From Halioglobus sp. (GTDB lineage Bacteria > Pseudomonadota > Gammaproteobacteria > Pseudomonadales > Halieaceae): a stretch of 47,120 nucleotides of DNA. Both the position numbers and the translations under genes were made by a program. Position 1 is the first letter of the stretch. Every line of letters begins with the position of its first letter. Below the pieces are notes generated by a model. It did not search any database. It saw only the letters and a program-made list of their open reading frames with translations, and was not told where the DNA came from. Of the stretch, positions 16,781 through 26,281 are shown one piece after another. The stretch lies in contig JAGRIH010000046.1 in the NCBI GenBank assembly GCA_020443345.1, positions 24,408 to 71,527 on the forward strand, in the 5' to 3' direction.

Positions 16781-18220
16781 TTGAATACCCACAGCGTAGA
16801 AAAAATCGGCGGCACCTCCATGAGCGATTACACCGCCGTGCGCGACAACATTGTGCTCAAGCCCTCGCGCAGCGAGTCACTGTACCAGCGCATCTTTGTG
16901 GTATCCGCCTATGGCGGTGTCACCAACGACTTGCTGGAGCACAAGCAATCCGGCAAACACGGCATCTACAGCCTGTTCGCCAGCAGCACCAACGACGACG
17001 GCTGGCGCGAGGCTCTGCAGGCGCTGCGCGGGCGACTGCACGGCATCAATGCGGGACTGTTTGACGACGACGTGGGCCTGCAGCGCGCCAACAATTTTAT
17101 CGACGAGCGCCTGGACAGCGCCCTGGCCTGTCTGCGGGATCTGCAGCGCCTGTGCCGGCACGGCCACTTTTCGCTGGAGCAACACCTGCAAACGGTGCGC
17201 GAGATGCTGGCCAGCATCGGCGAGACACACAGCGCCTGGAACACCGCGCGCCTGCTGCAGCGCGACGGCGTGAACGCCTGCTTCGTGGATCTCAGCGGCT
17301 GGCAGTCGGATGAACACATCTCGCTGGATGAGCGTATCCGGCAGGCCTTTGCCGATATCGACCTGGCCGACACACTGCCGATCGTGACCGGCTACGCCCA
17401 CAGCGACAACGGCCTGATGGCGAGTTTCAATCGCGGCTACAGCGAAATGACCTTCAGCCGCATCGCGGTGCTTACGCAAGCCAGCGAGGCGATTATTCAC
17501 AAGGAGTTTCACCTCAGCAGCGCCGACCCGCGCCTGGTGGGTGAAGACAAGGCCGTGCCCATCGGGCGCACCAATTACGACGTGGCGGACCACCTGGCCA
17601 ACCTCGGCATGGAGGCTATCCATCCCAAGGCCGCCAAGGGTCTGCGCAAGAGCAATATCCCGCTGCGCGTGAAGAACACCTTCGAACCCGAGCACAGCGG
17701 CACCCTGATCACGCCCGACTACGTCAGCGAGACGCCCCGGGTGGAAATCATCGCCGGCAATCGCGCTGTCTACGCGCTGGAACTGGTCGACCCCGACATG
17801 GCCGGCCAGATCGATCTCTACGACCGGGAGATACTGGCGGCGATACGGCGCTTCAAGGCGCAGATCGTGTCCAAGGACATCAATGCCAACACCGTGACCC
17901 ACTACCTGTCCGCCAGTCTGAAGACAGTGAAGCGTATCCGGCGGGCACTCGAGGAACGCTACCCGGATGCCGAGATAAACCAGCGCAAAGTCTGTATCGT
18001 ATCGGCTATCGGCAGCGATATGCACATCACCGGCATTCTGGCCAAGGCGGTCACGGCACTGGCCGAGCAGGACATCAATGTCAACGCGATGCACCAGAGT
18101 ATGCGCCAGGTGGACATGCAGTTTGTCATCGACGAACAGGACTACGAGGGCGCCATCAGGAGTCTGCACCGCTGCATGGTGGAAGTGCACGACCACGGCC
18201 GGGCCATCTGCCTGGCGTAG
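16781..18220 (+). CDS. ask_ect: Ectoine-pathway aspartate kinase
   Basis: 479 aa from TTG 16781, preceded by GGGAGA five bases upstream. This specialised aspartokinase supplies aspartyl phosphate for ectoine synthesis and is less feedback-sensitive than the housekeeping enzymes. The start MNTHSVEKIGGTSMSDY is the family's conserved N-terminus. The amino-acid kinase domain (to ~300) includes GYSEMTFSRIAVL and KEFHLSSADPR; the C-terminal ACT region (~390-479) includes VCIVSAIGSDMHITGILAKA. Longer starts exist (ATG 16667 with GGAG; ATG 16748) but would add low-complexity sequence absent from the family. Fourth gene of the operon. Confidence 0.94.
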   Translation: MNTHSVEKIGGTSMSDYTAVRDNIVLKPSRSESLYQRIFVVSAYGGVTNDLLEHKQSGKHGIYSLFASSTNDDGWREALQALRGRLHGINAGLFDDDVGLQRANNFIDERLDSALACLRDLQRLCRHGHFSLEQHLQTVREMLASIGETHSAWNTARLLQRDGVNACFVDLSGWQSDEHISLDERIRQAFADIDLADTLPIVTGYAHSDNGLMASFNRGYSEMTFSRIAVLTQASEAIIHKEFHLSSADPRLVGEDKAVPIGRTNYDVADHLANLGMEAIHPKAAKGLRKSNIPLRVKNTFEPEHSGTLITPDYVSETPRVEIIAGNRAVYALELVDPDMAGQIDLYDREILAAIRRFKAQIVSKDINANTVTHYLSASLKTVKRIRRALEERYPDAEINQRKVCIVSAIGSDMHITGILAKAVTALAEQDINVNAMHQSMRQVDMQFVIDEQDYEGAIRSLHRCMVEVHDHGRAICLA

Positions 18221-18279
18221 GGGTCGGGCCTTACACAAAGGCGTGTGCGCGCCGCCCGTGACTGAGGAGCCACACGCCC

Positions 18280-19731
18280 ATGATCATCTCGTTTGCAGCT
18301 TTCCTGCTGGCTTTTACCCTGATCGGCCTGTCTTCGGCCCGTGTCAGTCGCGGCACACGCCACGACTACTACCTGGCCGACAGCAGCGTGAAGCCGTGGC
18401 TGGTGGGGCTGTCCGCGGTCGCTACCAACAACAGCGGCTACATGTTCATCGGGGTGATCGGCTATACCTATGTCACCGGCCTGGCCGCAGTATGGTTGAT
18501 GATCGGCTGGATTCTCGGCGACTTCCTGGGTTCCCAGTTCGTGCACGCGCGCCTGCGCCGCGCCACCGCGGCCAGTGGGGAAGTCAGCTATGCCGGTGTC
18601 CTGGCCAACTGGTACGGCGGCAACAACGGCCAGTTGCAGCGCGTCATCGGCGCCATCTCCCTGCTTTTCCTGCTCGCCTACGCCAGTGCGCAGCTCGTCG
18701 CCGGCAGCAAGGCTTTGCACGTGCTGTTCGAGTGGCCGCAGTGGGCGGGCGCGGTCATGGGAGCGATCCTGGTGGTGCTGTATTGCATGGCGGGCGGCAT
18801 TCGCGCCTCGATCTGGACCGACGCGGCCCAGTCGGTGGTCATGCTGCTGGCCATGGCCGTGCTGCTGGTGCTGGCAACGGGCGCACTGGGGGGCGTGGCA
18901 GCAACCCTGGACAGTATGCGCGCGGTACCGCATTTTCTGGACTGGTTTCCCCGGGATCTGGCACTGCCCGGTGCAACCGGCGCCGCGCTGTTCGTGGTGG
19001 GCTGGCTGTTCGCCGGCCTGTCGGTCATCGGGCAGCCGCACATCATGGTGCGCTTCATGACCCTGGACGACGACGACAAAATGTATCTGGCGCGCATCTG
19101 GTACTACCTGTGGTTCACCGTCTTTTACGCCATGGCGACGGGCGTCGGCATGCTGTCGCGCATTTACCTGCCCGACAGCGCCGCCTTCGACGCCGAGCTC
19201 GCCCTGCCCACCATGGCCCTGCAAGTGCTGCCCCCGCTGCTGGTGGGCCTGGTACTGGCGGGCATCTTTGCCGCCACCATGTCCACCGCCGACTCCCTGA
19301 TCCTGAGCTGCTCGGCGGCCATCACCCACGATCTGCTGCCGCACAATATCGAGCGCCAGTCGCTGATCAAACTCAGCACCCTGCTCATCACTCTGGCCGC
19401 GCTGGGCCTGGCGCTGGCCAACAACCAGAGCGTATTCAGCCTGGTGATCATGGCCTGGTCCGGTCTGGCCAGCGCCTTTGCGCCGCTGCTGCTGGCCCTG
19501 TGCCTGGGCTGGAAGCCGGGGCAGGCAATCAGTGTGCTGGCGGTGTGCAGCGGCCTGCTGGTCGCGCTGCTGTGGCGCTACGCACAACTGCACACGCTCG
19601 TGTACGAGGGCCTGGCCGGCATCCTGGCCGGCTGTTGCGTGCTGGCGCTGCACCGCGCTCTAATCAGCGCGGCCCGGCAGCCGCCGGCGGCTGCGGATCT
19701 GCCGTCGAATCGCCCGGCGGCGCGCCCGTAA
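18280..19731 (+). CDS. Sodium:solute symporter (SSS/PutP-like) linked to the ectoine operon
   Basis: 483 aa with about 13 membrane helices of the LeuT-like SSS family. Seen: SSVKPWLVGLSAVATNNSGYMFIGVIGYTY (helix 2 region, conserved in PutP), AGIFAATMSTADSLIL in helix 9 with the Na+-site Ser/Thr of the family, and GQPHIMVRFM. It starts 59 bp after ask_ect with GAGGAG upstream and no intervening terminator, so it probably belongs to the ect operon. The likely role is Na+-driven uptake of proline, ectoine or another compatible solute, or recapture of leaked ectoine; the substrate is inferred from context. Confidence 0.9.
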   Translation: MIISFAAFLLAFTLIGLSSARVSRGTRHDYYLADSSVKPWLVGLSAVATNNSGYMFIGVIGYTYVTGLAAVWLMIGWILGDFLGSQFVHARLRRATAASGEVSYAGVLANWYGGNNGQLQRVIGAISLLFLLAYASAQLVAGSKALHVLFEWPQWAGAVMGAILVVLYCMAGGIRASIWTDAAQSVVMLLAMAVLLVLATGALGGVAATLDSMRAVPHFLDWFPRDLALPGATGAALFVVGWLFAGLSVIGQPHIMVRFMTLDDDDKMYLARIWYYLWFTVFYAMATGVGMLSRIYLPDSAAFDAELALPTMALQVLPPLLVGLVLAGIFAATMSTADSLILSCSAAITHDLLPHNIERQSLIKLSTLLITLAALGLALANNQSVFSLVIMAWSGLASAFAPLLLALCLGWKPGQAISVLAVCSGLLVALLWRYAQLHTLVYEGLAGILAGCCVLALHRALISAARQPPAAADLPSNRPAARP

Positions 19732-20032
19732 GCCGCCGATCCCCGCGGCGCAGGCCGCCAGTGGATATCTTCCGATAAGTCGCGTTTTCCCGCATTCCGC
19801 CCGGCGGGGCTATTTACCGCCGGGGTGATTTCCACTATCGTTGGCGCACTGGAACGAGAGCAAAATGAGAGCAACAAGCCGCTGAGTGCCCGGACCGACG
19901 GTCGAGGCAACGGCGCCGGCGGCAGTTTTCGTGCCGCGCACCCACCTTGCCCGAACGTCCGGCAAGCGGACCACTGCCCCTGTGCCGCTCTCGCCATGAG
20001 ATGCAAAGCAAGCCCGAACAAGGAACACCCTC
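19732..20032. other. Intergenic region after the ectoine operon, with GC hairpin
   Basis: 301 bp, no gene seen. CCCGGCGG (19800-19807) and CCGCCGGG (19817-19824) form a perfect 8-bp stem with a 9-nt loop. The following bases (GTGATTTCC) are only weakly T-rich, so it is at best a poor intrinsic terminator for the ect operon. Confidence 0.4.
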
Positions 20033-20875
20033 GTGGATACAGTAGACACGTTTTACCGTGAGATTGTCGCCGCACTGGAAGCCGGCACCCTGGTGCTGCC
20101 GACACTGCCCGATGTTGCCCTGCGCATGAATGAAGTCGCCGCGGACCCCGAGGCGACGATCGCGGATATGGCCGATATCGTCGCCACCGACGCGGTGCTG
20201 TCCACACAACTGCTCAAGACAGCCAACAGCCCGCTGTATCGGGGCCGCTTTCCAGTGGAGACGGTACCGGCTGCGCTGTCCCGCCTCGGGTTGAAAATGA
20301 TCAAAAACCTGGTCAACAGCCTGGTGCTGGAGCAGTTGTTCGTCGCCAAGTCCGACCTGGTTGCCGAACGACTGGAGAATCTCTGGCAGCACAACGTGGA
20401 AGTGGCAGCGACCTGCCGCGTGCTGTCTTCCAGGGTACCGGGCATGTCCGCAGAGGAAGTCATGCTGGCCGGCCTGATTCACGATATCGGCGTGTTACCC
20501 ATACTGATAAAGGCAGAGAGCGAGCCGGAGTTACTGCGCGACAGCGCCCTGCTGAACACCGTCATCGACCAGCTCAACACGCGCATCGGCGTGGCCATTC
20601 TGCAGAAGTGGGCATTCTCCGAACGCTTCATTGCCGTGGTCGCCGAGCATGAAAACCTCGAACGGGACAGCGCGAACGGTCCCGACATGGTCGATATCGT
20701 ACAGGTGGCCAACCTGCAGAGCCACTGCGCCCATCACCGGGTCAGGAGTGCCGAGGAACTCGCGGCAGTCCCCGCTTTTCGCAAGCTCGATGTGCAGACG
20801 GACGTGCATGTGGTTGAACTCGACGAGAATAGCGAGGAGTATGCCGAGGCGCTGGCACTATTTAGCGCAAGATAG
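20033..20875 (+). CDS. HDOD domain protein
   Basis: 280 aa, GTG start with AAGGA nine bases upstream. HDOD is a catalytically degenerate HD-related output domain found in signalling proteins, often linked to c-di-GMP and motility. Typical elements: LPTLPDVALRMNEVAADPEATIADMADIVATD (~22-53), LLKTANSPLY (62-71) and LIHDIGVLPI (~147-156), where HD is retained. No additional domain. Monocistronic. Function not predictable beyond regulation. Confidence 0.85.
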   Translation: MDTVDTFYREIVAALEAGTLVLPTLPDVALRMNEVAADPEATIADMADIVATDAVLSTQLLKTANSPLYRGRFPVETVPAALSRLGLKMIKNLVNSLVLEQLFVAKSDLVAERLENLWQHNVEVAATCRVLSSRVPGMSAEEVMLAGLIHDIGVLPILIKAESEPELLRDSALLNTVIDQLNTRIGVAILQKWAFSERFIAVVAEHENLERDSANGPDMVDIVQVANLQSHCAHHRVRSAEELAAVPAFRKLDVQTDVHVVELDENSEEYAEALALFSAR

Positions 20876-20897
20876 GCCGACCGCAAGATAGGCCGAC
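20866..20897. repeat. 16-bp tandem duplication over the HDOD gene stop
   Basis: CGCAAGATAGGCCGAC occurs twice without a gap, at 20866-20881 and 20882-20897. The stop codon (TAG, 20873-20875) is in the first copy, so the duplication does not change the protein. Confidence 0.9.
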
Positions 20898-21065
20898 AGG
20901 CACTTTGGCACGCCGTAATCCCATCCCGGGGGGCTGGCGCTCGGCCTCCATGCCTCGCACAGTCCAGACTGTACAATACGCGCCACAGCGGCTACCCGTG
21001 TTTCAAACCAGCGCTGGCGGCCATTGAAATGGACTCAGTAATAAGACTGTCTGGGAGACTGTGCA

Positions 21066-21662
21066 ATGGAAATATTCACTGTTGTATTTTGGCTGGTGTT
21101 GCTGGGACTGGTGATTTATATCATCAGCATCTACAACACGCTGGTGACGCTCAGGAATCGCTACCGCAACGCTTTTGCGCAAATCGAGGTGCAGCTGAAG
21201 CGGCGCTACGACCTGATACCCAACCTGGTGGAAACGGCGCGCGCCTACATGCAGCATGAACGACAGACCCTCGAAGCAGTGACTGCCGCGCGCAATGACG
21301 CGGCCTCGGTCCTGGCCGGCATGGGCGAGCGCGACGTGGGTGGCGCGGACATGACCAGGCTGGCGGGCGCGGAAACCAGTTTGCGCGGTGCACTCGGCAA
21401 GCTGCATGTCACCATGGAGGCCTATCCCGACCTGCAAGCCAGTGCCAACATGCAGCAGTTGTCTGAAGAACTCACCACCACCGAAAACCGCATTGCTTTT
21501 GCCCGCCAGGGATACAATGACGCGGTGATGGCCTACAACAGCTACCGGCAGAGCTTTCCGCCGGTGTTCTTTGCTGCCAGGTTCGGTCACCCCAGCGATG
21601 CCAATTTGCTGGAATTCGACGACTCCGCGCAGATCCAGGTCGCACCCAGGGTGGCGTTCTAG
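21066..21662 (+). CDS. lemA: LemA family protein
   Basis: 198 aa. One N-terminal membrane segment (about 3-23) followed by the long-helix LemA domain; YNTLVTLRNRYRNAFAQIEVQLKRRYDLIPNLVET (24-58) is the family signature. LemA proteins are membrane-anchored and of uncertain function, often next to a membrane protease gene. Here the next gene, 20 bp downstream, encodes an M48 metalloprotease. ATG 21066 follows GGGAGA. Confidence 0.95.
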   Translation: MEIFTVVFWLVLLGLVIYIISIYNTLVTLRNRYRNAFAQIEVQLKRRYDLIPNLVETARAYMQHERQTLEAVTAARNDAASVLAGMGERDVGGADMTRLAGAETSLRGALGKLHVTMEAYPDLQASANMQQLSEELTTTENRIAFARQGYNDAVMAYNSYRQSFPPVFFAARFGHPSDANLLEFDDSAQIQVAPRVAF

Positions 21663-21682
21663 AAGCCGCACACCTGCCGGAC

Positions 21683-23755
21683 ATGAATTTTTTCGAGCAG
21701 CAGGACGTTGCGCGGCGCAATACCCGCCTGCTGGTACTGCTGTTCCTGCTGGCGGTGGCGGCGCTGATCATAGTGACCAACGCGGCCGTCGCAGCCTTGC
21801 TGTTTTTTGGCCGGGACTACAATCTCTACACGGGCAGCCGCGGTGACACCGGCGGCTTCCTGTCCTACCTGAGCTGGGCGCGCTGCGGCACTATCGGCCT
21901 GGCAGTCACTGCCACGGTGGCGCTGGTGGCGCTGGCGCAATGGTGGCAGTTGTCCACCGGCGGCAAGGTGGTGGCGGAAAGTCTCGGCGGCTCGCGTATC
22001 CTGCCACAGACCCGCGATACGGCGGAGCGGCGCTGCCTCAATGTGGTGGCGGAAATGGCGCTGGCGGCCAATATGCCGGTGCCGCCGGTGTATGTGCTGG
22101 ACCGCGAGCGCGGGATCAATGCCTTTGCCGCCGGCGTCACACCGGCAGACGCGGTGATCGCCGTCACCCGTGGCGCCATCGAGCAGCTCAAACGCCACGA
22201 ACTACAGGGTGTGATCGCCCACGAATTCAGTCATATCCTCAATGGCGACATGCGCCTGAATATCCGCCTGGCCGCCCTGCTCAAGGGCATCACCTTCATC
22301 GGCGATGTCGGGCATATCCTGCTGCGCAGCAGCAATCGCGCCCGCACCGGTGTCCGTCACAGCCAGAACAGGGGCGCCGCCGCGCTGCCGCTGCTGGGGC
22401 TGGCGCTGTGGCTGCTGGGTCTGCTGGGCGCTCTGGCCGCGGGATTTATCAAGGCCGCGATCAGCCGCCAGAAGGAGTACCTGGCGGATGCCAGCGCCGT
22501 GCAGTACACGCGCAGCGCCGCGGGTATCGCAGATGCGCTGAAAGTCATCGGCGGCTATATCCCGGGCACACTGGTGCACGCGGCGCGGGCGCGGGCGATG
22601 TCGCATATCTTTTTCGGGGAAGTAGAGCATCGTGTGTGGCAGGTATTCGCCACACACCCGCCGCTCGCGGCGCGCATCCGGCGCCTGGACCCCGACTGGG
22701 ACGGGCAGTACATCGAGCGCAGACCGCGCCACTACGCGGCGCAGCCCGCGCGGGCCGGCGACGCGCAAGCGGGGGTGGGACGCGCCGCGCTGGTGGCCGC
22801 CGCCCTGGCAGCGGGAGTTGACGACGACGTGGTCCCGCTGGAAGTGAACCCCCCAAAAGCGGACGCGGCAGATGCCGATTGCGGCCCGGGCGCGCCGCAG
22901 GCGCGTGGCAGCGAAGCTGCTGCACGAGACATACCGGCCGTGTTCGTGCAGCACAGCCGCGAGCCGCTGGGGGCTCAGGCGCTGATCTACTGCCTGCTGC
23001 TCAGCGACCGGGACCAGGCGCGCCAGACACAACTGGCGCTGATCGCCAAAACGGGCATCGCCGGACTGGCCGACCTGGTGTACACCCTCTGTCCCGGGGT
23101 GCGCCAGCTGGGCGCGCCGCGCCGCCTGCCGCTGCTGGAGTTGTGTCTGCCGGCGCTCAAGGCCATGTCGGCGCCGCAGTATCGCCAGTTCAAAGACACA
23201 CTGCTGGCGCTCATCCAGACGGATCGCGCCACCGAACTGCATGAGTGGTGCCTGTTCCAGCTGGTGCGGCACTACCTGGACCCGGAATTCACCGCGCTAA
23301 AGCCGAGCCGGGCGCGCTACCGCAAGCTGGCGCAGGTCGCACACCCGGTGCGCGTGGTGCTGTCGGTGCTGGCCCATCACGGCAGCGGCGAGCCGCCGGC
23401 GGTGTTTCGACTGGGAGCCGATGAGCTCGGCTTCCAGAGCATGCAGCTACTGCCGCCGCCGCAATGCAGCGTCACCGCTTTCAGCCGGGCGGTGCACCAA
23501 CTGGCCGACTGCTATCCGCTGCTGCAGCCGCGCCTGCTCAAGGCGATGGCCCTGGCGGCCGGCGCCGACGGCCTGCTCAGTGCGCCGGAGCGCGAGATCA
23601 TCGCCAGCATCGCCGCGGTCATGGACTGCCCGAGGCCGATGGATCTGCAGGGGGGGCGTCTCAATGATGCCTCCTCGCCATTCGCGCTGCATCCTGCACA
23701 GCATGGCACCATGGCGCTACCGTCCGATACACCAAATCAGGCCAATTTGCCGTAG
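21683..23755 (+). CDS. Membrane M48 zinc metalloprotease with C-terminal extension
   Basis: 690 aa. Two N-terminal membrane helices (about 14-42 and 69-88), then an HtpX-like M48 domain: HEFSH at 180-184 with two zinc-ligand histidines, a membrane pair at 231-258, and the third ligand E265 in RQKEYLADA. All catalytic residues are intact. The C-terminal ~300 residues are absent from HtpX and end in a helical stretch with ALAAGADGLLSAPEREIIASIAAVMDC, reminiscent of TerB-like domains. Expected to degrade misfolded membrane proteins with LemA as a partner. Operon with lemA. Confidence 0.92.
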   Translation: MNFFEQQDVARRNTRLLVLLFLLAVAALIIVTNAAVAALLFFGRDYNLYTGSRGDTGGFLSYLSWARCGTIGLAVTATVALVALAQWWQLSTGGKVVAESLGGSRILPQTRDTAERRCLNVVAEMALAANMPVPPVYVLDRERGINAFAAGVTPADAVIAVTRGAIEQLKRHELQGVIAHEFSHILNGDMRLNIRLAALLKGITFIGDVGHILLRSSNRARTGVRHSQNRGAAALPLLGLALWLLGLLGALAAGFIKAAISRQKEYLADASAVQYTRSAAGIADALKVIGGYIPGTLVHAARARAMSHIFFGEVEHRVWQVFATHPPLAARIRRLDPDWDGQYIERRPRHYAAQPARAGDAQAGVGRAALVAAALAAGVDDDVVPLEVNPPKADAADADCGPGAPQARGSEAAARDIPAVFVQHSREPLGAQALIYCLLLSDRDQARQTQLALIAKTGIAGLADLVYTLCPGVRQLGAPRRLPLLELCLPALKAMSAPQYRQFKDTLLALIQTDRATELHEWCLFQLVRHYLDPEFTALKPSRARYRKLAQVAHPVRVVLSVLAHHGSGEPPAVFRLGADELGFQSMQLLPPPQCSVTAFSRAVHQLADCYPLLQPRLLKAMALAAGADGLLSAPEREIIASIAAVMDCPRPMDLQGGRLNDASSPFALHPAQHGTMALPSDTPNQANLP

Positions 23756-23856
23756 CGACTTCACTGCCGGGCGAGCTGTGCTAACCTGAACCTTACCGCC
23801 TGTGCCGATCGGGCGGCAAAATACCCGTCTACTCTATACACCACAACAAGGATGTT

Positions 23857-24255
23857 ATGGCTATGGAACACTCGCAAACGCTGTACAACGCGCGGGAATC
23901 CCGCACCACCCTCCCCGAAAAGCGCCGCTACCTGGCGCTGTCACGCACCACCGACCGGGTCCTGCAGATCCTGCTGCACGGCGACCTGGCGCGCCTGCGG
24001 GCCGATTCCGTCGCGCAGGAGCTGGGTATGAGCAGCACCACCCTGCGGCGCCGCCTGCGCGCCGACCACACCTGTTACCAGTTCCTGCTGGACCGCGCCC
24101 GGCAGTACCGCTGCGAACAGCGACTGCGCCAGATGTGGCAGCCCGGCAAGTGCCTGGCCGATGAGTTGGGGTATCTGGAAGTGAACAGTTTCTACCGCGC
24201 CTTCCGCCGCTGGACCGGACTGACCTACAGCCAGTACAAGATACGCTATTGCTGA
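23857..24255 (+). CDS. Short AraC-family transcriptional regulator (DNA-binding domain only)
   Basis: 132 aa with AAGGA five bases before the ATG. The last ~95 residues are the two helix-turn-helix motifs of AraC proteins: DSVAQELGMSSTTLRRRLRAD (about 50-70) and LADELGYLEVNSFYRAFRRWTGLTYSQY (108-135 region). There is no recognisable effector-binding domain, only ~35 N-terminal residues, so it may be a constitutive regulator or respond via protein level. Targets unknown. Confidence 0.85.
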   Translation: MAMEHSQTLYNARESRTTLPEKRRYLALSRTTDRVLQILLHGDLARLRADSVAQELGMSSTTLRRRLRADHTCYQFLLDRARQYRCEQRLRQMWQPGKCLADELGYLEVNSFYRAFRRWTGLTYSQYKIRYC

Positions 24256-24322
24256 ACGAGCTGCGGTCCGGACACGCGCGCTGAGCCCGCCGGAGAAAGT
24301 GCATTTGCAGCCTTGCCCGCCG

Positions 24323-26155
24323 TCAGTCGACCAGGGTGAGTCCCTTGTAACTGTCCACGATCACCTTATTGCGGCCTTGTTCCTTACCCCGGTAGAGCGC
24401 GGTGTCGGCTCGCGCGATGCAACTGTCCAGGGTTTCACCTTTGCGGTAGCTGCTGATACCGAAGGTCATGGTGATGGTCAGCCGCTTGTCTGCGTACTGC
24501 AACTGTCTGCCGGCAATGGTGGCGCGCAGTTTTTCCGTCAGTATCGCGCCGCCCTCGAGGGTGGTTTCGGGCAGCAGCAGGATGAACTCTTCGCCGCCCC
24601 AGCGCGCGACCTGGTCCACGTCGCGCACCCCCTCCTGCAGGGTGGCCGCGCTGCGGCGCAGCACGTGGTCGCCGCAGGCGTGGCCGTGCCTGTCGTTAAA
24701 TCGCTTGAAGTTATCGATATCGGCCAGCACCACGATGAAACTCCTGCCGCTGCGCCCGACCCGCTGGATTTCCGCTGTGGCTCGCTCCAGAAATCCGCGG
24801 CGGTTCAACAGGCCGGTGAGCGGGTCTACGCTCGCCGCGCGGGCCAGCCGCGCGTTGGCCTCGCTCAACTGCGCAGTGCGCTGTTCCACGGCGTGTTCCA
24901 GTCGGTTGAGCATGCTGGTGAAGCGATTCGCCAGCGACACCGCCATGGCCAGCATAATCGCCAGAAAACCGTAGGGCAGCAGGCGGTCTGCCTTGATACC
25001 AACCAGGTTGATCAATATGTCGTGGCTGCAGGCCAGCAGAAAAACCAGCAGACCCACCAGCAAAGTGCGCGCCTCGCTATTGCCCTGAATCGCCTTGCGC
25101 AAGGCCAGCCAGGGGGTCAACACCAGCAGCAGCGGCAGCGTCCACCACTCCAGCCAGCCCACGGTTCGATAGTGGATGTCGTGCCCTGGTATGACCACAA
25201 TCAGTATCGAACCGGCCACGAAACTGAGTTGGTAGAAACGCAGCCAGCGACCGATCGGCTCGCGCAGCAGCGACCACACCATCTGCAGGGTCAGCGCCGG
25301 AAGCAGGTATATCACCCCGTATTCGAGTTTTTTGAACACGAGAAACGGCCAGTCCAGCGCGTACTTCGCCTGGTTCAACATCAGGCTGTAAACAGCCACC
25401 GTAATGGCCAGCAGACCAAACCACAGGTAGCTGTCCAGTTGCCTGTTGCGCCGGTACAGGTACAGATGATAGACACCAAAGGCGATGAACAGGCCGCTGA
25501 TCAACAGGCCCGGGACGTTGCGCCACACGTCCGCCAGCAGCAGATCGCGGTAGCTGCCCAGCGTAAACTCCCGCTCGTGTAAACCCGCGTTCCAGACACG
25601 CTGGGCGATGTTCGTGCCGCCCCACACCCGCAGCGCCAGTACCAGGCTGCCGTCGGCGGCGATGGTGGAGGGCGGAATCTGGTACACCCGGCGCCGCTCA
25701 TAGTTGACCTCGGCCAGCGGCGGTAATTTGCCCACACCACCCAGTAGCTGCCCGCCCGCATACAACTCGTAGGCATTGGGCACCCGCCCCATGCGGATAC
25801 CCAACTGTTCCAGCCGGCGTCGATCAGACGGGCTGTGTCTATCGAACGTCAGCACGAGCCGATACCAGACCATCTGTCCGAATTCGGGAAAGCCGGCCAG
25901 TGGCCAGCGCCGCGGCTCGGGGGCCGTCGCCCAGTCGCTGTCATCATAGGACGGCGAGGCCCAGGCCAGGTCGTCACCGGGGCGGAAGCGCCACTGCCCG
26001 GTCACGGTGATCGGCCCGTCAGTCGGATCTACAACGGTCGGGGCCTGCCCGGCACCGGGATGGGCCACCAGCGCCCGCACCGCCAGCGCCAGACACAGTC
26101 CCGTCAGCAGCAGGACGACGCGGCATTGCGGATAGTGAGCCCTCGGTGCTGACAT
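24323..26155 (-). CDS. Membrane diguanylate cyclase with 7TM sensor
   Basis: 610 aa. A signal-anchor (about 12-30), a periplasmic jelly-roll-like domain to ~200 (VTGQWRFRPGDDL...WYRLVLTFDR...LYAGGQLLGGVG, as in 7TMR-DISM or GH2-like sugar-binding modules), seven or so membrane helices (about 215-410), a short coiled coil (415-440) and a GGDEF domain. The active site is GGEEF (520-524); an intact inhibitory I-site RDVD (511-514) lies five residues upstream. It should make c-di-GMP from GTP in response to a periplasmic or membrane signal and be product-inhibited. Confidence 0.93.
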   Translation of the reverse strand: MSAPRAHYPQCRVVLLLTGLCLALAVRALVAHPGAGQAPTVVDPTDGPITVTGQWRFRPGDDLAWASPSYDDSDWATAPEPRRWPLAGFPEFGQMVWYRLVLTFDRHSPSDRRRLEQLGIRMGRVPNAYELYAGGQLLGGVGKLPPLAEVNYERRRVYQIPPSTIAADGSLVLALRVWGGTNIAQRVWNAGLHEREFTLGSYRDLLLADVWRNVPGLLISGLFIAFGVYHLYLYRRNRQLDSYLWFGLLAITVAVYSLMLNQAKYALDWPFLVFKKLEYGVIYLLPALTLQMVWSLLREPIGRWLRFYQLSFVAGSILIVVIPGHDIHYRTVGWLEWWTLPLLLVLTPWLALRKAIQGNSEARTLLVGLLVFLLACSHDILINLVGIKADRLLPYGFLAIMLAMAVSLANRFTSMLNRLEHAVEQRTAQLSEANARLARAASVDPLTGLLNRRGFLERATAEIQRVGRSGRSFIVVLADIDNFKRFNDRHGHACGDHVLRRSAATLQEGVRDVDQVARWGGEEFILLLPETTLEGGAILTEKLRATIAGRQLQYADKRLTITMTFGISSYRKGETLDSCIARADTALYRGKEQGRNKVIVDSYKGLTLVD

Positions 26156-26192
26156 TTCGTGGCGCTGTCTTTAATTCCTGAGTCGATCGCGC

Positions 26193-26198
26193 ATTATA
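26193..26198 (-). promoter_or_regulatory. Putative -10 of the 7TM cyclase gene
   Basis: A perfect TATAAT on the leftward strand, about 38 bp before the cyclase ATG (26155). The -35 region is poor, so an activator may be needed. Confidence 0.5.
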
Positions 26199-26230
26199 GG
26201 AAAATCCCCTCCCCGATGCGCCGCTGAACG

Positions 26231-26261
26231 TAAAAAAAGTAGCGCTAAATCACATTGCGCT
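26231..26261 (-). terminator. Rho-independent terminator after the ElyC-like gene
   Basis: Reading leftward, AGCGC (26261-26257) pairs with GCGCT (26245-26241), followed by AC and seven T (26238-26232). It begins about 20 bp past the stop of the ElyC-like gene and would separate it from the cyclase gene. The short stem keeps confidence moderate; an alternative hairpin uses GCGCTGGCAGCGC just upstream. Confidence 0.5.
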
Positions 26262-26281
26262 GCCAGCGCTCAATCGACGGG

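Noticed and set aside
20900-20920. Sigma-54-like TTGGCACG before lemA
   Set aside because: The -12 element TTGC is missing at the required distance.
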